From contig NZ_JAFKIP010000007.1 of assembly GCF_017305435.1 (NCBI RefSeq), positions 264,738 through 328,737 of the forward strand: a DNA stretch of 64,000 bases. The letters run 5' to 3'. Each line of letters opens with the position of its first letter. Position 1 is the stretch's first letter. Below are positions 7,879-18,328 of the stretch, one piece after another. Position numbers and translations under genes: made by a program. This stretch comes from Microbacterium sp. (GTDB lineage: Bacteria; Actinomycetota; Actinomycetes; Actinomycetales; Microbacteriaceae). The notes under the pieces were generated by a model, which was given only the letters and a program-made list of their open reading frames with translations, made no database searches and was not told the origin of the DNA.

Positions 7879-9100
7879 ACTGCCGATACGACGCGAGGAA
7901 GTTGCCGAGCCGCTCGATCGCCTCGGTCAGCACGCGCGCCTCGGGCAGCGTGACGATCCGCAGGTGATCCGGTGTCGGCCAATTGAAGCCCGTCCCCTGC
8001 ACGAGCAGCACGTGCTCGGCGACGAGGAAGTCGTACACGAGCTTGGCGTCGTCGCGGATCTCGTACACCTCGGGATCCAGGCGCGGGAACGCATACAGCG
8101 CCCCCGCGGGCTTGTGGCAGGACACGCCGGGGATCGCTTCGAGGCCCTGCCACGCGGCATCCCGCTGCTCGTGCAGCCGCCCCGTCGGCGCGATGAGCGC
8201 GTCGATCGACTGCACGCCCGACAGCGCCGCCTGCACGGCATGCTGCGCCGGGACGTTCGGGCACAGACGCGTCGAGGCGAGCAGCTGGATGCCTTGGAGG
8301 AACCCGGCCGCGTGCGCCTTCGGCCCCGTGATGACCATCCATCCGGAGCGGTAGCCCGCGACGCGATAGGTCTTGGACAGCCCGTTGAAGGTGAGGCACA
8401 GCAGATCGGGCGCGAGGGTCGCCAGCGGGACGTGCTCCGCGTCGTCGAAGAGGATCCGATCGTAGATCTCGTCGGAGAGGAGGAGGAGCTCGTGCTCGCG
8501 CGCGATCTCGACGATGCCCTGGAGGACCTCGCGGGAGTAGACGGCGCCCGTCGGATTGTTCGGGTTGATGACGACGATCGCCTTGGTGCGGTCGGTGATC
8601 TTCGCGCGGATGTCCTCGAGCGAGGGCTGCCAGCCGTCCTCGTTGTCGCAGAGGTAGTGGACGGGCGTGCCTCCGGCGAGGCTCGTCATCGCCGTCCAGA
8701 GCGGGTAGTCGGGCGCGGGGATGAGGACCTCGTCGCCCGTGTCGAGAAGCGCCTGCATCGTCATCGTGATGAGCTCGGAGACGCCGTTGCCGAGGTAGAC
8801 GTCGTCGGGGTCGAACTTCGGGAAGCCGGGGACCTCCTCGTAGCGGGAGACGACCGCGCGGCGCGCCGACATGATGCCGCGGCTGTCGCTGTACCCGTGC
8901 GCGTGCGGCACGGCCTCGATCATGTCGCGCACGATCTGGTACGGCGCCTCGAACCCGAAGATCGCAGGGTTGCCCGTGTTGAGCTTGAGGATCCGGTGCC
9001 CGTCGGCCTCGAGCCGGTCGGCCTCGACCAGGGCGGCCCCGCGGATCTCGTAGAGGACGTCCTTGAGCTTGGTCGACTGGTCGAGGATGCGCGGGGTCAT
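7877..9100 (-). CDS. alaA: PLP-dependent class I/II aminotransferase, AlaA-like
   Basis: The 407-residue fold-type I aminotransferase most resembles the E. coli AlaA alanine:2-oxoglutarate transaminase (405 residues) and its actinobacterial homologues. Visible landmarks are KLNTGNPA near the N-terminus, the PNNPTGA cofactor motif, the DEIYDRILFDD aspartate block, and the PLP lysine in LSKTYRVAGYRSGW. The C-terminal substrate-carboxylate region (HLRIVTLPE) follows. It would form alanine from pyruvate and glutamate in the cytoplasm. The start at 9100 (MTPRILDQS) fits the family; a longer frame to 9193 runs into an intergenic repeat. Its stop codon overlaps the end of a palindromic repeat. Confidence 0.85.
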   Translation of the reverse strand: MTPRILDQSTKLKDVLYEIRGAALVEADRLEADGHRILKLNTGNPAIFGFEAPYQIVRDMIEAVPHAHGYSDSRGIMSARRAVVSRYEEVPGFPKFDPDDVYLGNGVSELITMTMQALLDTGDEVLIPAPDYPLWTAMTSLAGGTPVHYLCDNEDGWQPSLEDIRAKITDRTKAIVVINPNNPTGAVYSREVLQGIVEIAREHELLLLSDEIYDRILFDDAEHVPLATLAPDLLCLTFNGLSKTYRVAGYRSGWMVITGPKAHAAGFLQGIQLLASTRLCPNVPAQHAVQAALSGVQSIDALIAPTGRLHEQRDAAWQGLEAIPGVSCHKPAGALYAFPRLDPEVYEIRDDAKLVYDFLVAEHVLLVQGTGFNWPTPDHLRIVTLPEARVLTEAIERLGNFLASYRQ

Positions 9101-9163
9101 CCGATCAGGATATCCCCGCGGCATCCGGGCCAATCGCCGCCCGCTGGACCGTCCGGACGGGCA

Positions 9164-9199
9164 GATCTCGACACACCGCGCGACGCGCGGCACTCGATC
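9164..9199. repeat. Intergenic palindromic repeat, inverted copy of 7841-7878
   Basis: It reads GATCTCGACACACCGCG...GCGGCACTCGATC, the reverse complement of the 7841 element with a few changes. It lies between the alaA start and the secA terminator, and is not attached to a stop codon. Confidence 0.65.
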
Positions 9200-9207
9200 T
9201 GAGTCGC

Positions 9208-9244
9208 AGCCGGGTCACCGCCGCTGCGGGGCCGTGACCCGGCT
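9208..9244 (-). terminator. Rho-independent-like terminator hairpin of secA
   Basis: AGCCGGGTCAC (9208-9218) and GTGACCCGGCT (9234-9244) form a perfect 11-bp stem with a 15-nt GC-rich loop, ending 4 bp past the secA stop codon. There is no long U tract, which is usual in high-GC actinobacteria. Confidence 0.7.
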
Positions 9245-9248
9245 CGAC

Positions 9249-12047
<2,799 letters not shown>

Positions 12048-12154
12048 GGAGGATCTCCATCTGTCGGATGCGGGCGGCGTCACGGTCTCCCGGCGCTGCG
12101 CACGGGAGGCACAGCACAACGGCCCATGTTACCTGTCCGTGACTTTGATTCGCC

Positions 12155-12231
12155 TGTGCGCCGAATTGTCCTGTGCGCCGAATGTCTTGTACGCCGACTC
12201 GTCCTGCGCGCCGGGAATCGGCTGTGCACCG
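12155..12231. repeat. Five iteron-like TGTGCGCCG repeats between secA and a divergent gene
   Basis: Imperfect copies of TGTGCGCCG begin at 12155, 12172, 12188, 12205 and 12223, with periods of 17, 16, 17 and 18 bp. They read TGTGCGCCG, TGTGCGCCG, TGTACGCCG, TGCGCGCCG and TGTGCACCG. The array fills the middle of the 229-bp gap between secA and the divergent coiled-coil gene. Confidence 0.65.
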
Positions 12232-12264
12232 CACCGCGGCCGGTCGGTCGCCCCGGACGCCGCA

Positions 12265-12270
12265 TAGGAT
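12265..12270 (+). promoter_or_regulatory. Candidate -10 element TAGGAT, leaderless start
   Basis: TAGGAT ends 6 nt before the ATG at 12277, placing the transcript start at the first codon. No Shine-Dalgarno sequence is present. Confidence 0.5.
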
Positions 12271-12276
12271 CGAGCC

Positions 12277-13599
12277 ATGGCCGGTTTCTGGGGCGCACGC
12301 AAGAAGGAGCGCGAGCAGCTCGCCGCGCAGGATGCCGAGTTCGGGCGCCGCGCCGACGCGGCCCTCGTCGCAGCCGACGAGCGGCTGCGCACGACGCAGG
12401 ACGAGCTCGCCTTCGCCGAGATCGAACTGGGCTCCGACGCGACACGCGACCTCCGCGATGCGCTGACGGCCGTCCGCACGCATCTGCGCGAGGCGTTCCA
12501 GCTCAACCAGCTGAACCACGACGAGATCCCCGACACCGCCGAAGAGGCGCGCACGCGCAACACCCGCATCATCCAGCTGTGCGATTGGGCCGAAGACCTC
12601 CTCGACGATCGGCTCTCGGCCCTCGCCAGTCCGGTCGAGCGCGCGCGTCGCGCGCCCGAGATCATCGACGGCATCCGAGCGCAGGTCGCTCGCGACGCCG
12701 AGCGCATCCCGCGCATCGAGACCGCGCTCGCGCGCCTCGGGGAGAGGTACTCCCCCGACGCCCTCCGCAAGATCGCCGGCAACACCCGCGAGGCCGCGCA
12801 GCTGCTCGAGTTCGCGACGCACGGCGCCGACGTCTCGACCGCGCGGCGCGAGAGCGGCCAGCGCGAGCAGGCGAACCTCGCCCTGGAGACGGCGATCGAG
12901 GCCGGCCGCCGCGCGACGACCCTCCTCGACGCCGTCGACGCGTTCGAGGTCGAGGCGCTGCGCGCCGAGTCGACGCTGGATGCCATCGTCGAAGACTCGC
13001 GCGACGACCTCGCCGCCGCGCGAGACCTCCGCGCCGTCCCCGCCGTCGCCACCGCGATGACGACGCTCGAGCAGGAGCTCGGCGCGCTCACCCCGGCCGG
13101 ATCCAAGCCCGACCCCTTCAGCGAGCTGACGCGCCTGCGCGCCGCGAACGCGGCCCTCGACTCGGCCGTGGCGAAGGCGCGCGAGCGGGCGGAACGCCCC
13201 GTGCCGCCCGAGGGACACGTGCGGCACGCGATCGACGACGCCGACCGCCAGCTCGGCGTCGCGCGCAGCGTCATCTCGGGCCACCGCGGCTGGATCGGCG
13301 CCGACGCGCGCACCCGTCTCGCGGAGGCGGAGCGGCTCAGACTGGATCTCGCGCAGCTCGCCGCGACCCCGATCGGCGAGGACGATCGCGAGCAGGCCCT
13401 CGCCGACGCACGTCGCTGCGGGCAGCTCGCGGCCGAAGCCCTGCAGCTCGCGCAGCGCGACATCGACTCGTCACGGCCGAACGACGGCGGCTGGGGCGGG
13501 CAGGGTGGCGGCGGACGGCGCGGCGGTGGCGGCGACATCGCCAGCGGCATCCTGGGCGGTCTCGTGATCGGCTCGATCCTCGACGGCATCTTCGACTGA
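12277..13599 (+). CDS. Coiled-coil protein with glycine-rich hydrophobic C-terminus
   Basis: The 440-residue protein has no recognised enzyme domain. From about residue 8 to 400 it is almost wholly helical and rich in Ala, Arg, Glu and Leu with heptad spacing, so long coiled coils are likely. A Gly-rich linker (GGWGGQGGGGRRGGGG) then leads to a hydrophobic end (IASGILGGLVIGSILDGIFD). That last part resembles the tail of actinobacterial TPM-domain membrane proteins, but the TPM domain itself and a signal peptide are absent here. It may be membrane-associated through the tail. It is divergent from secA, and codon use matches the core genes. Confidence 0.7.
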   Translation: MAGFWGARKKEREQLAAQDAEFGRRADAALVAADERLRTTQDELAFAEIELGSDATRDLRDALTAVRTHLREAFQLNQLNHDEIPDTAEEARTRNTRIIQLCDWAEDLLDDRLSALASPVERARRAPEIIDGIRAQVARDAERIPRIETALARLGERYSPDALRKIAGNTREAAQLLEFATHGADVSTARRESGQREQANLALETAIEAGRRATTLLDAVDAFEVEALRAESTLDAIVEDSRDDLAAARDLRAVPAVATAMTTLEQELGALTPAGSKPDPFSELTRLRAANAALDSAVAKARERAERPVPPEGHVRHAIDDADRQLGVARSVISGHRGWIGADARTRLAEAERLRLDLAQLAATPIGEDDREQALADARRCGQLAAEALQLAQRDIDSSRPNDGGWGGQGGGGRRGGGGDIASGILGGLVIGSILDGIFD

Positions 13600-13662
13600 C
13601 GCGCGCGGGTTCGGTTCGCACGAATCATCCTCACGGCGGACGTCACGCCGGCCCGCGTCCCG

Positions 13663-13699
13663 TAGGTTCGAGTCAGACGCCCCATCCCCCATGAGGAGA
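13663..13699 (+). promoter_or_regulatory. Candidate promoter -10 (TAGGTT) and ribosome binding site of the MacA-like operon
   Basis: TAGGTT at 13663-13668 would start a short leader of roughly 30 nt, which holds a GAGGAGA Shine-Dalgarno at 13693-13699 ahead of the ATG at 13704. No clear -35. Confidence 0.5.
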
Positions 13700-13703
13700 A
13701 CCG

Positions 13704-14630
13704 ATGCTCGTCTGGCGCCGCTGGATCTTCCCCCTTCTCTTGCTCGTCGTCTGCGCCGCGATCGCGACCGCGCTCGTGAAGCTCGCCTTCTTCCCGGATC
13801 GAACGGATGCCGCGTCGATCGCCCCCGGGGGCGAGGTGACCGCGCCCGTCGTCACGGCGGAACGAGGGAGCATCACCTCGGTCCTCACCGTGGACGGGAC
13901 GGTCGCCCGCGACGAGGCGATCACCGTGCGGGCTCAGGTCGAGGGCACCGTCACCGCGGTCGCGGTGAGCGCCGGACAGAGCGTCGCGGCCGGGCAGGTC
14001 CTCTTCACGGTCAAACAGGTCGAGACGGAACGCCGGATCGACGTCACCGCCCCCGAGGCAGGCGACCTCACCTCGTTCGAACTCGTCGCGGGGCAGTCCG
14101 TCGCGCTCGGCGCGGAGGTCGCGAAGCTCAGCCCCGCACGCTTCCACGTCGTGGGCAAGGTCGATCCGGTGCTGCTCTATCGGTTGGTCGGTGCTCCCAC
14201 CGACGCGCAGGTGACGATCCAAGGCGGCCCGGCACCCTTCACCTGCACCGGGCTGCGCGTCCAGGTCGCCGAAGACGGCACGACGAGCATGGTCTGCGCC
14301 GTCCCCGGCGACCAGCAGGTGTTCGCCGGCCTCAAGGCGAGCCTCGTCGTCCAGATCGGCACCGCGACCGACGTCCTCGTCGTGCCGGTGACGGCGGTCA
14401 CCGGCGGCGCAGGCACCGGCACGGTCTGGGTCGACGCCGGCGGGGCCGCCGAGGAACGCGCCGTCCAGCTCGGCCTCACCGACGGGACATCCGTCGAGGT
14501 CACAGGCGGCCTCGATGAGGGCGAGACCGTCCGCCAGTTCGTCCCGGGAACGACCGCGGGCACCGAACCGGTCTGCTACGACGACGGCGTGGGAGGCACC
14601 TACTGCGAAGCCCCCGGGATGAACTGGTGA
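13704..14630 (+). CDS. Membrane fusion (HlyD/MacA-like) subunit of an ABC exporter
   Basis: This encodes 308 residues. One N-terminal membrane anchor (about 8-30) is followed by an extracytoplasmic biotinyl-lipoyl-like hairpin region: VTAERGSITSVLTVDGTVARDEAITV, then VRAQVEGTVTAVAVSAGQSVAAGQVLFTV. A beta-barrel part and a conserved VVPVTAVTGG block follow. This is the layout of periplasmic adaptor proteins of MacB-type ABC transporters, here facing the cell wall space. It begins a three-gene operon: its stop overlaps the ATPase start by 4 bp, and the ATPase overlaps the permease the same way. Substrate is unknown; relatives move peptides, antibiotics or lipids. Confidence 0.85.
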   Translation: MLVWRRWIFPLLLLVVCAAIATALVKLAFFPDRTDAASIAPGGEVTAPVVTAERGSITSVLTVDGTVARDEAITVRAQVEGTVTAVAVSAGQSVAAGQVLFTVKQVETERRIDVTAPEAGDLTSFELVAGQSVALGAEVAKLSPARFHVVGKVDPVLLYRLVGAPTDAQVTIQGGPAPFTCTGLRVQVAEDGTTSMVCAVPGDQQVFAGLKASLVVQIGTATDVLVVPVTAVTGGAGTGTVWVDAGGAAEERAVQLGLTDGTSVEVTGGLDEGETVRQFVPGTTAGTEPVCYDDGVGGTYCEAPGMNW

Positions 14631-15379
14631 GCCTCGTCGCACTCCGCGGCGTCACGAAGCACGTCCGCCTCCCCGACGACACGCGCCTGGACATCCTCCG
14701 CGGCATCGACCTCGAGGTGGGTGGCGGTGACCACGTCGCGATCGTCGGACGCAGCGGATCGGGGAAGTCGACACTCTTGAACATCCTGGGCATGCTCGAC
14801 CTCCCCTCGAGCGGGTCGGTCGAGTTCCGGGGGCGTCCGATCGTGCAGGAGTCCGGACGGCGCATGCGGCGAGGCGCCCTCGACCGACTGCGCGGGCAGG
14901 AGGTCGGCTTCGTCTTCCAGCAGTTCAACCTCCTTCCGGGGCGAACAGCGACCGACAACGTCGCCATGCCGCTCGGATACGCCACCGGGCGACCGTTCTG
15001 GCGCCGTCGCCGCCTCGCGGAAGAGATGCTCGACCGCGTCGGCCTGAGTCATCGTCTGGAGTCGCCGCCCGAGCAGCTCTCCGGCGGCGAGCAGCAGCGC
15101 GTCGCGATCGCGCGCGCGCTCGTCCGTCGACCCGCGCTGATCCTGGCCGACGAGCCGACAGGGGCGCTCGATGTGGACACGGGCGAGGCGGTGATGGGCC
15201 TTCTCGATGAGATCGCATCGGAGACGGAGGCGGCCCTCGTCACGATCACTCACGACCTGCACGTCGCAGCGCGGGCGCGCCGCCACTATCGCCTCGACAT
15301 GGGCGTGCTCAGCGAGGTCGACCTCGACGCGGCATCCCGCGGGACCGCCCTCGGCGCCGTCACCGGAGCGACGGAGTGA
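14627..15379 (+). CDS. ABC transporter ATP-binding protein, MacB/LolD type
   Basis: This is a 250-residue cytoplasmic ATPase. Walker A is [13 protein letters not shown], the Q-loop lies in [17 protein letters not shown], the signature is [15 protein letters not shown], Walker B is [12 protein letters not shown] and the switch His is in TITHDLHVA. The NLLP after the Q-loop and EPTGALD are typical of the MacB/LolD/FtsE subgroup. The GTG start at 14627 overlaps the preceding stop (GTGA), so translation is coupled. It powers the permease encoded next, and with the adaptor upstream forms a tripartite-like exporter. Confidence 0.92.
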   Translation: MSLVALRGVTKHVRLPDDTRLDILRGIDLEVGGGDHVAIVGRSGSGKSTLLNILGMLDLPSSGSVEFRGRPIVQESGRRMRRGALDRLRGQEVGFVFQQFNLLPGRTATDNVAMPLGYATGRPFWRRRRLAEEMLDRVGLSHRLESPPEQLSGGEQQRVAIARALVRRPALILADEPTGALDVDTGEAVMGLLDEIASETEAALVTITHDLHVAARARRHYRLDMGVLSEVDLDAASRGTALGAVTGATE

Positions 15380-16593
15380 GTGGCTTCGTCGGCGCTCTCA
15401 GCGAAGCGTGGGCGGAGCTTCGCCACCACAAGCTGCGCGTCCTGCTGAGCCTGGTGGGGATCGCCGTCTCCGTCGCGGCGATCGCCGCCGTGCTCGCGCT
15501 GGGCGACTACATGCGCCAGAGCCAGGTCGAACAGTCCGACCGGTACGGCGGCCGCGAGGCGACGATCTCGGTGTCAGCGGGTCGCCTGGACGGTTCATCG
15601 ATGGATTGGAAGGCAATGGATGCCGCGGTCCAGGCAGCGGCGTCGCGGTTCGGCATCGCGCACGTGACGCGCCGGGCCGACCAGCTGTCGACGACGGCGA
15701 GCGCCCAGACCGTCGACTACGTCCGGCCGGTGACGGTGCGTCTCGCCGACCCGGAATACGCCCTGATCCACCGGACGGAGCTCTTCGCGGGCCGGTGGTT
15801 CGACGCGGCCGACGCGCACTGGCTCGCGCCGCCGATCGTCCTCAGCCAGCCGCTGTGGCAGGCGCTCGGCGCGCCCTCCCTCGGCGCCCACCCGACCGTC
15901 GACCTCGTGGGGCCGCTCGCCGGGACCTATCGGGTCGTCGGCGTGACACCGTCGCAGTGGCAGGGCGACACCGAGAAGGCCATCACGCTCCTGCCCGGCA
16001 CCTACCTCGCACACACCGAGAATCTCGCCCCCGGCGATTCCCTCACCTGGGAGCTCTGGGTCGGCCCCGACCACGTCAACGCCATCGGACCCGAGCTCGC
16101 CGCACAGCTGCGCGCTGCGGTCGGAACCGACGTGCAGGTGAGCGTCACCCGCTCGGACTGGGCCACGCGCCCCGAAACTCAGCAGAGCGCCCAGATCTTC
16201 GAGCTCACGACAGGACTGATCGCGGGTCTCGTGCTCCTCCTGGGCGGCCTCGGTCTCGTCAACATCCAGCTCGTCGCGATGCGGCAGCGCATCCGCGAGA
16301 TCGGCGTTCGGCGCAGCTTCGGCGCGACGAGCGCACGGATCTTCACGACGGTCCTGTTCGAGAACGTCGTCGCGACGGCCTTCGCGGGCATCGCCGGCAT
16401 CGCCCTCGCGATCATCGTGCTGCGGATCCTGTTCTCCCTCGACGTGCTGCCTCCGCTGCAAGACGTCCCGCCGTTCCCGCTGCGCGCCGCGCTCATCGCG
16501 CTCGCCGCGGCCGTCGGGATCGGCGCGATCGCCGGCTTCCTCCCTGCTCTCGCCGCCGTCCGGGCGAAGGTCATCGACGCGTTGCGCATCTGA
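15376..16593 (+). CDS. ABC transporter permease, MacB/FtsX-like
   Basis: The 405-residue permease has the MacB layout. The first membrane segment (about 20-43) is followed by a large extracytoplasmic domain (about 44-270) and then three C-terminal membrane segments (about 278-300, 325-350 and 370-395). The REIGVRRSFGATSARIF coupling motif lies between the second and third helices. The GTG start overlaps the ATPase stop by 4 bp. A strong inverted repeat follows 97 bp after the stop. It would extrude an unknown substrate by the mechanotransmission mechanism described for MacB. Confidence 0.9.
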   Translation: MSGFVGALSEAWAELRHHKLRVLLSLVGIAVSVAAIAAVLALGDYMRQSQVEQSDRYGGREATISVSAGRLDGSSMDWKAMDAAVQAAASRFGIAHVTRRADQLSTTASAQTVDYVRPVTVRLADPEYALIHRTELFAGRWFDAADAHWLAPPIVLSQPLWQALGAPSLGAHPTVDLVGPLAGTYRVVGVTPSQWQGDTEKAITLLPGTYLAHTENLAPGDSLTWELWVGPDHVNAIGPELAAQLRAAVGTDVQVSVTRSDWATRPETQQSAQIFELTTGLIAGLVLLLGGLGLVNIQLVAMRQRIREIGVRRSFGATSARIFTTVLFENVVATAFAGIAGIALAIIVLRILFSLDVLPPLQDVPPFPLRAALIALAAAVGIGAIAGFLPALAAVRAKVIDALRI

Positions 16594-16689
16594 GCCACCC
16601 GATGCCCGACGCGAGAGGTCGCGACACGCGGTGCATCGTCGATCGGATGCGGCGTGTCGCGGCCCCTCGCGGTGACGCGCCCACACGCG

Positions 16690-16727
16690 GAACGGGGGCC
16701 GGATGCCTCGGCATCCAGCCCCCGTTC
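16690..16727. terminator. Bidirectional terminator between the ABC exporter and hpf
   Basis: GAACGGGGGC (16690-16699) pairs with GCCCCCGTTC (16718-16727), and an inner GGATGC/GCATCC pair extends the stem to 16 bp around a CTCG loop. It lies between convergent genes and can serve both. Confidence 0.85.
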
Positions 16728-16735
16728 TTCACAGC

Positions 16736-17404
16736 TCAGGAGGCGAGTTCCTCCTCCGCGGCGGGCGGCGCGCTCGCGAGGAGCGAGATGACGCCGTAGT
16801 CCCAGCCCTTGCGGCGGTAGACGACACTCGGGTGGTCCGTGCGCGCATCGATGAAGAGGAAGAAGTCGTGCCCGACGAGCTCCATACGGTCGACGGCCTC
16901 CTCGACCGTCATCCACTCGGCGTCGAAGTTCTTCGTGCGGATGACGACGGGCGTGTAGTCGTCGTCGGCGTCGCTCTCGCCGATGATCGGCACCTCACCG
17001 GTTGCGACGGCGCGAAGGACATCGACCGACGCGGGCTGCACATCGATGCCGGCGAGCGAGCCGCTCCCCTTGTCGAGCTTCGCGCCGCGGGGGTGGTTGC
17101 GCGCGTCGACGCGCTTGTCCTTCGCGCGGCGCAGCTGTTCGGCGAGCTTGTCGACCGCGAGGTCGAGTGCGACGAACTTGTCGCCGTCCGTCGCTTCCGC
17201 GCGGACGACCGGCCCTTTGCCGGTCACGGTGAGCTCGACCGTCTCGTCCTCGCGACTGCCGTTGTGGTACGCGCGGTGGGTGACCTTGACATCGAGACGC
17301 TGCGCGCGCGGCGCCAGGTTCTCGATGCGGACGGACTTCTCTTCGGCGACGGTGCGGAACCTGTCCGACACGCTCACACCCACGCCGACGATGCTGGTTT
17401 CCAT
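16736..17404 (-). CDS. hpf: Ribosome hibernation-promoting factor, long form
   Basis: The 222-residue protein has the two-domain long-HPF build. The N-terminal S30AE domain (about 1-105) blocks the decoding centre. A charged linker leads to the C-terminal dimerisation domain (about 165-222, FFLFIDARTDHPSVVYRRKGWDYGVI), which makes 100S ribosome dimers in stationary phase. The ATG at 17404 has AAGGAGG at 17411-17417. A hairpin (17423-17446) lies just before the binding site, and a good promoter (GTGACA-N17-TAGCGT) overlaps the end of comF. In mycobacteria the gene also lies between secA1 and comF (Rv3241c). Confidence 0.95.
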   Translation of the reverse strand: METSIVGVGVSVSDRFRTVAEEKSVRIENLAPRAQRLDVKVTHRAYHNGSREDETVELTVTGKGPVVRAEATDGDKFVALDLAVDKLAEQLRRAKDKRVDARNHPRGAKLDKGSGSLAGIDVQPASVDVLRAVATGEVPIIGESDADDDYTPVVIRTKNFDAEWMTVEEAVDRMELVGHDFFLFIDARTDHPSVVYRRKGWDYGVISLLASAPPAAEEELAS

Positions 17405-17422
17405 CCTTGACCTCCTTGTTCC

Positions 17423-17446
17423 GGCTCTCCCGGTCAAGGGAGAACC
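17423..17446 (-). promoter_or_regulatory. Hairpin in the hpf 5' leader
   Basis: GGCTCTCCC (17423-17431) pairs with GGGAGAACC (17438-17446) to give a 9-bp stem with one G-U pair and a 6-nt loop. It ends 6 nt upstream of the AAGGAGG site, so it may affect hpf mRNA stability or translation. Confidence 0.5.
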
Positions 17447-17468
17447 TGAGTTCGCCTTGGTCCCTCCC

Positions 17469-17497
17469 ACGCTATCGGGGCGCCTCCGAGATGTCAC
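17469..17497 (-). promoter_or_regulatory. hpf promoter, GTGACA-N17-TAGCGT
   Basis: On the minus strand GTGACA (17492-17497) and TAGCGT (17469-17474) are separated by exactly 17 bp. This is one of the few complete -35/-10 pairs in the window. The -35 overlaps the stop codon of comF. Confidence 0.6.
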
Positions 17498-18228
17498 CTG
17501 CCATTTCCCGTGACTAACGCCTGCGTGTGCTCTGCGCCGGCTGTGGCCGAGCGGCGAGGGGTGGATGCCACGGTCGCCGCCCCCAGGACATGCGCGCCCG
17601 CCGCGGTCAGTGCCCGCGTCGCCTCGCCCAGAGTCGCGCCCGTCGTCACGACGTCGTCGATCACGATGACGCGGAGCCCCGCCGCGGCCGGCGTGTGCAT
17701 CGCCTCCGCGACCCGGGCGCGCATCGCCCCTGCGACGTTATCCGCGCGCTCCGCGCGCCCGAGCCGGCGCTGATCGGCCGCGCCCGCTCCGACGACCAGG
17801 AGCCGTCGGAGCGGGAGGTGCGCACGCCGCGCGATCGTCTCGACGACCCGGTATCCGCGGCGCCGCATCGCGCCGGGCGAGGTCGGAACCGGCACCAGCA
17901 CGACCGGGCCCGCGCTCGCCGCGGCGAGCGCGGCCTCGACCGCCGCGCCCAGCGCGGGGGCGAGCGCGCGCAGCAGCCCCGTTCGGCCGTCCTCCTTCGC
18001 CGCCCGCAGGATGCGGGCGGCGACGCCCTCGAACGCGAGCCCGGACGAGACGCGCAGGCCGTCCGCACTCCGCGTGAGCACGCGGGGCGCAAGCGTGGCC
18101 CGACACGCCGCGCACAGCGGCGTGTCGGGCGCGTCGCACCCCGCGCACCAGGTCGGGAAGACGAGCGAGAGAGCGGCGCTGAGGGAGGCGTGCGCGAGCG
18201 ACGCGACGTCGGTGGGCGGGGGTGTCAT
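17494..18228 (-). CDS. comF: ComF family amidophosphoribosyltransferase-like protein
   Basis: The 244-residue protein has an N-terminal zinc-finger-like pair (WCAGCDAPDTPLCAAC, about residues 27-42). A type I phosphoribosyltransferase fold follows, with the PRPP loop VIVIDDVVTTGATL. ComF proteins are linked to DNA uptake in naturally competent bacteria, but most actinobacterial homologues have no tested role. It lies between lpqB and hpf as in mycobacteria (Rv3242c). The start at 18228 is preceded only by a weak GGCGGG. A pair of 16-bp direct repeats lies 50-90 bp upstream. Confidence 0.88.
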   Translation of the reverse strand: MTPPPTDVASLAHASLSAALSLVFPTWCAGCDAPDTPLCAACRATLAPRVLTRSADGLRVSSGLAFEGVAARILRAAKEDGRTGLLRALAPALGAAVEAALAAASAGPVVLVPVPTSPGAMRRRGYRVVETIARRAHLPLRRLLVVGAGAADQRRLGRAERADNVAGAMRARVAEAMHTPAAAGLRVIVIDDVVTTGATLGEATRALTAAGAHVLGAATVASTPRRSATAGAEHTQALVTGNGR

Positions 18229-18278
18229 CCCGCCATGGTGCACGGCGCGAAGCCGCGCGCAGCGGGCGCGGGCCGCAT

Positions 18279-18316
18279 CTGTGGAGAGCGATTCTCGCGC
18301 CTGTGGAGAGCGGTTC
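18279..18316. repeat. Two 16-bp direct repeats upstream of comF
   Basis: CTGTGGAGAGCGATTC (18279-18294) and CTGTGGAGAGCGGTTC (18301-18316) differ at one base and start 22 bp apart, two helical turns. They lie in the 100-bp gap between lpqB and comF and could bind a regulator on one face of the DNA. Confidence 0.5.
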
Positions 18317-18328
18317 CGTGCGGAGCCG

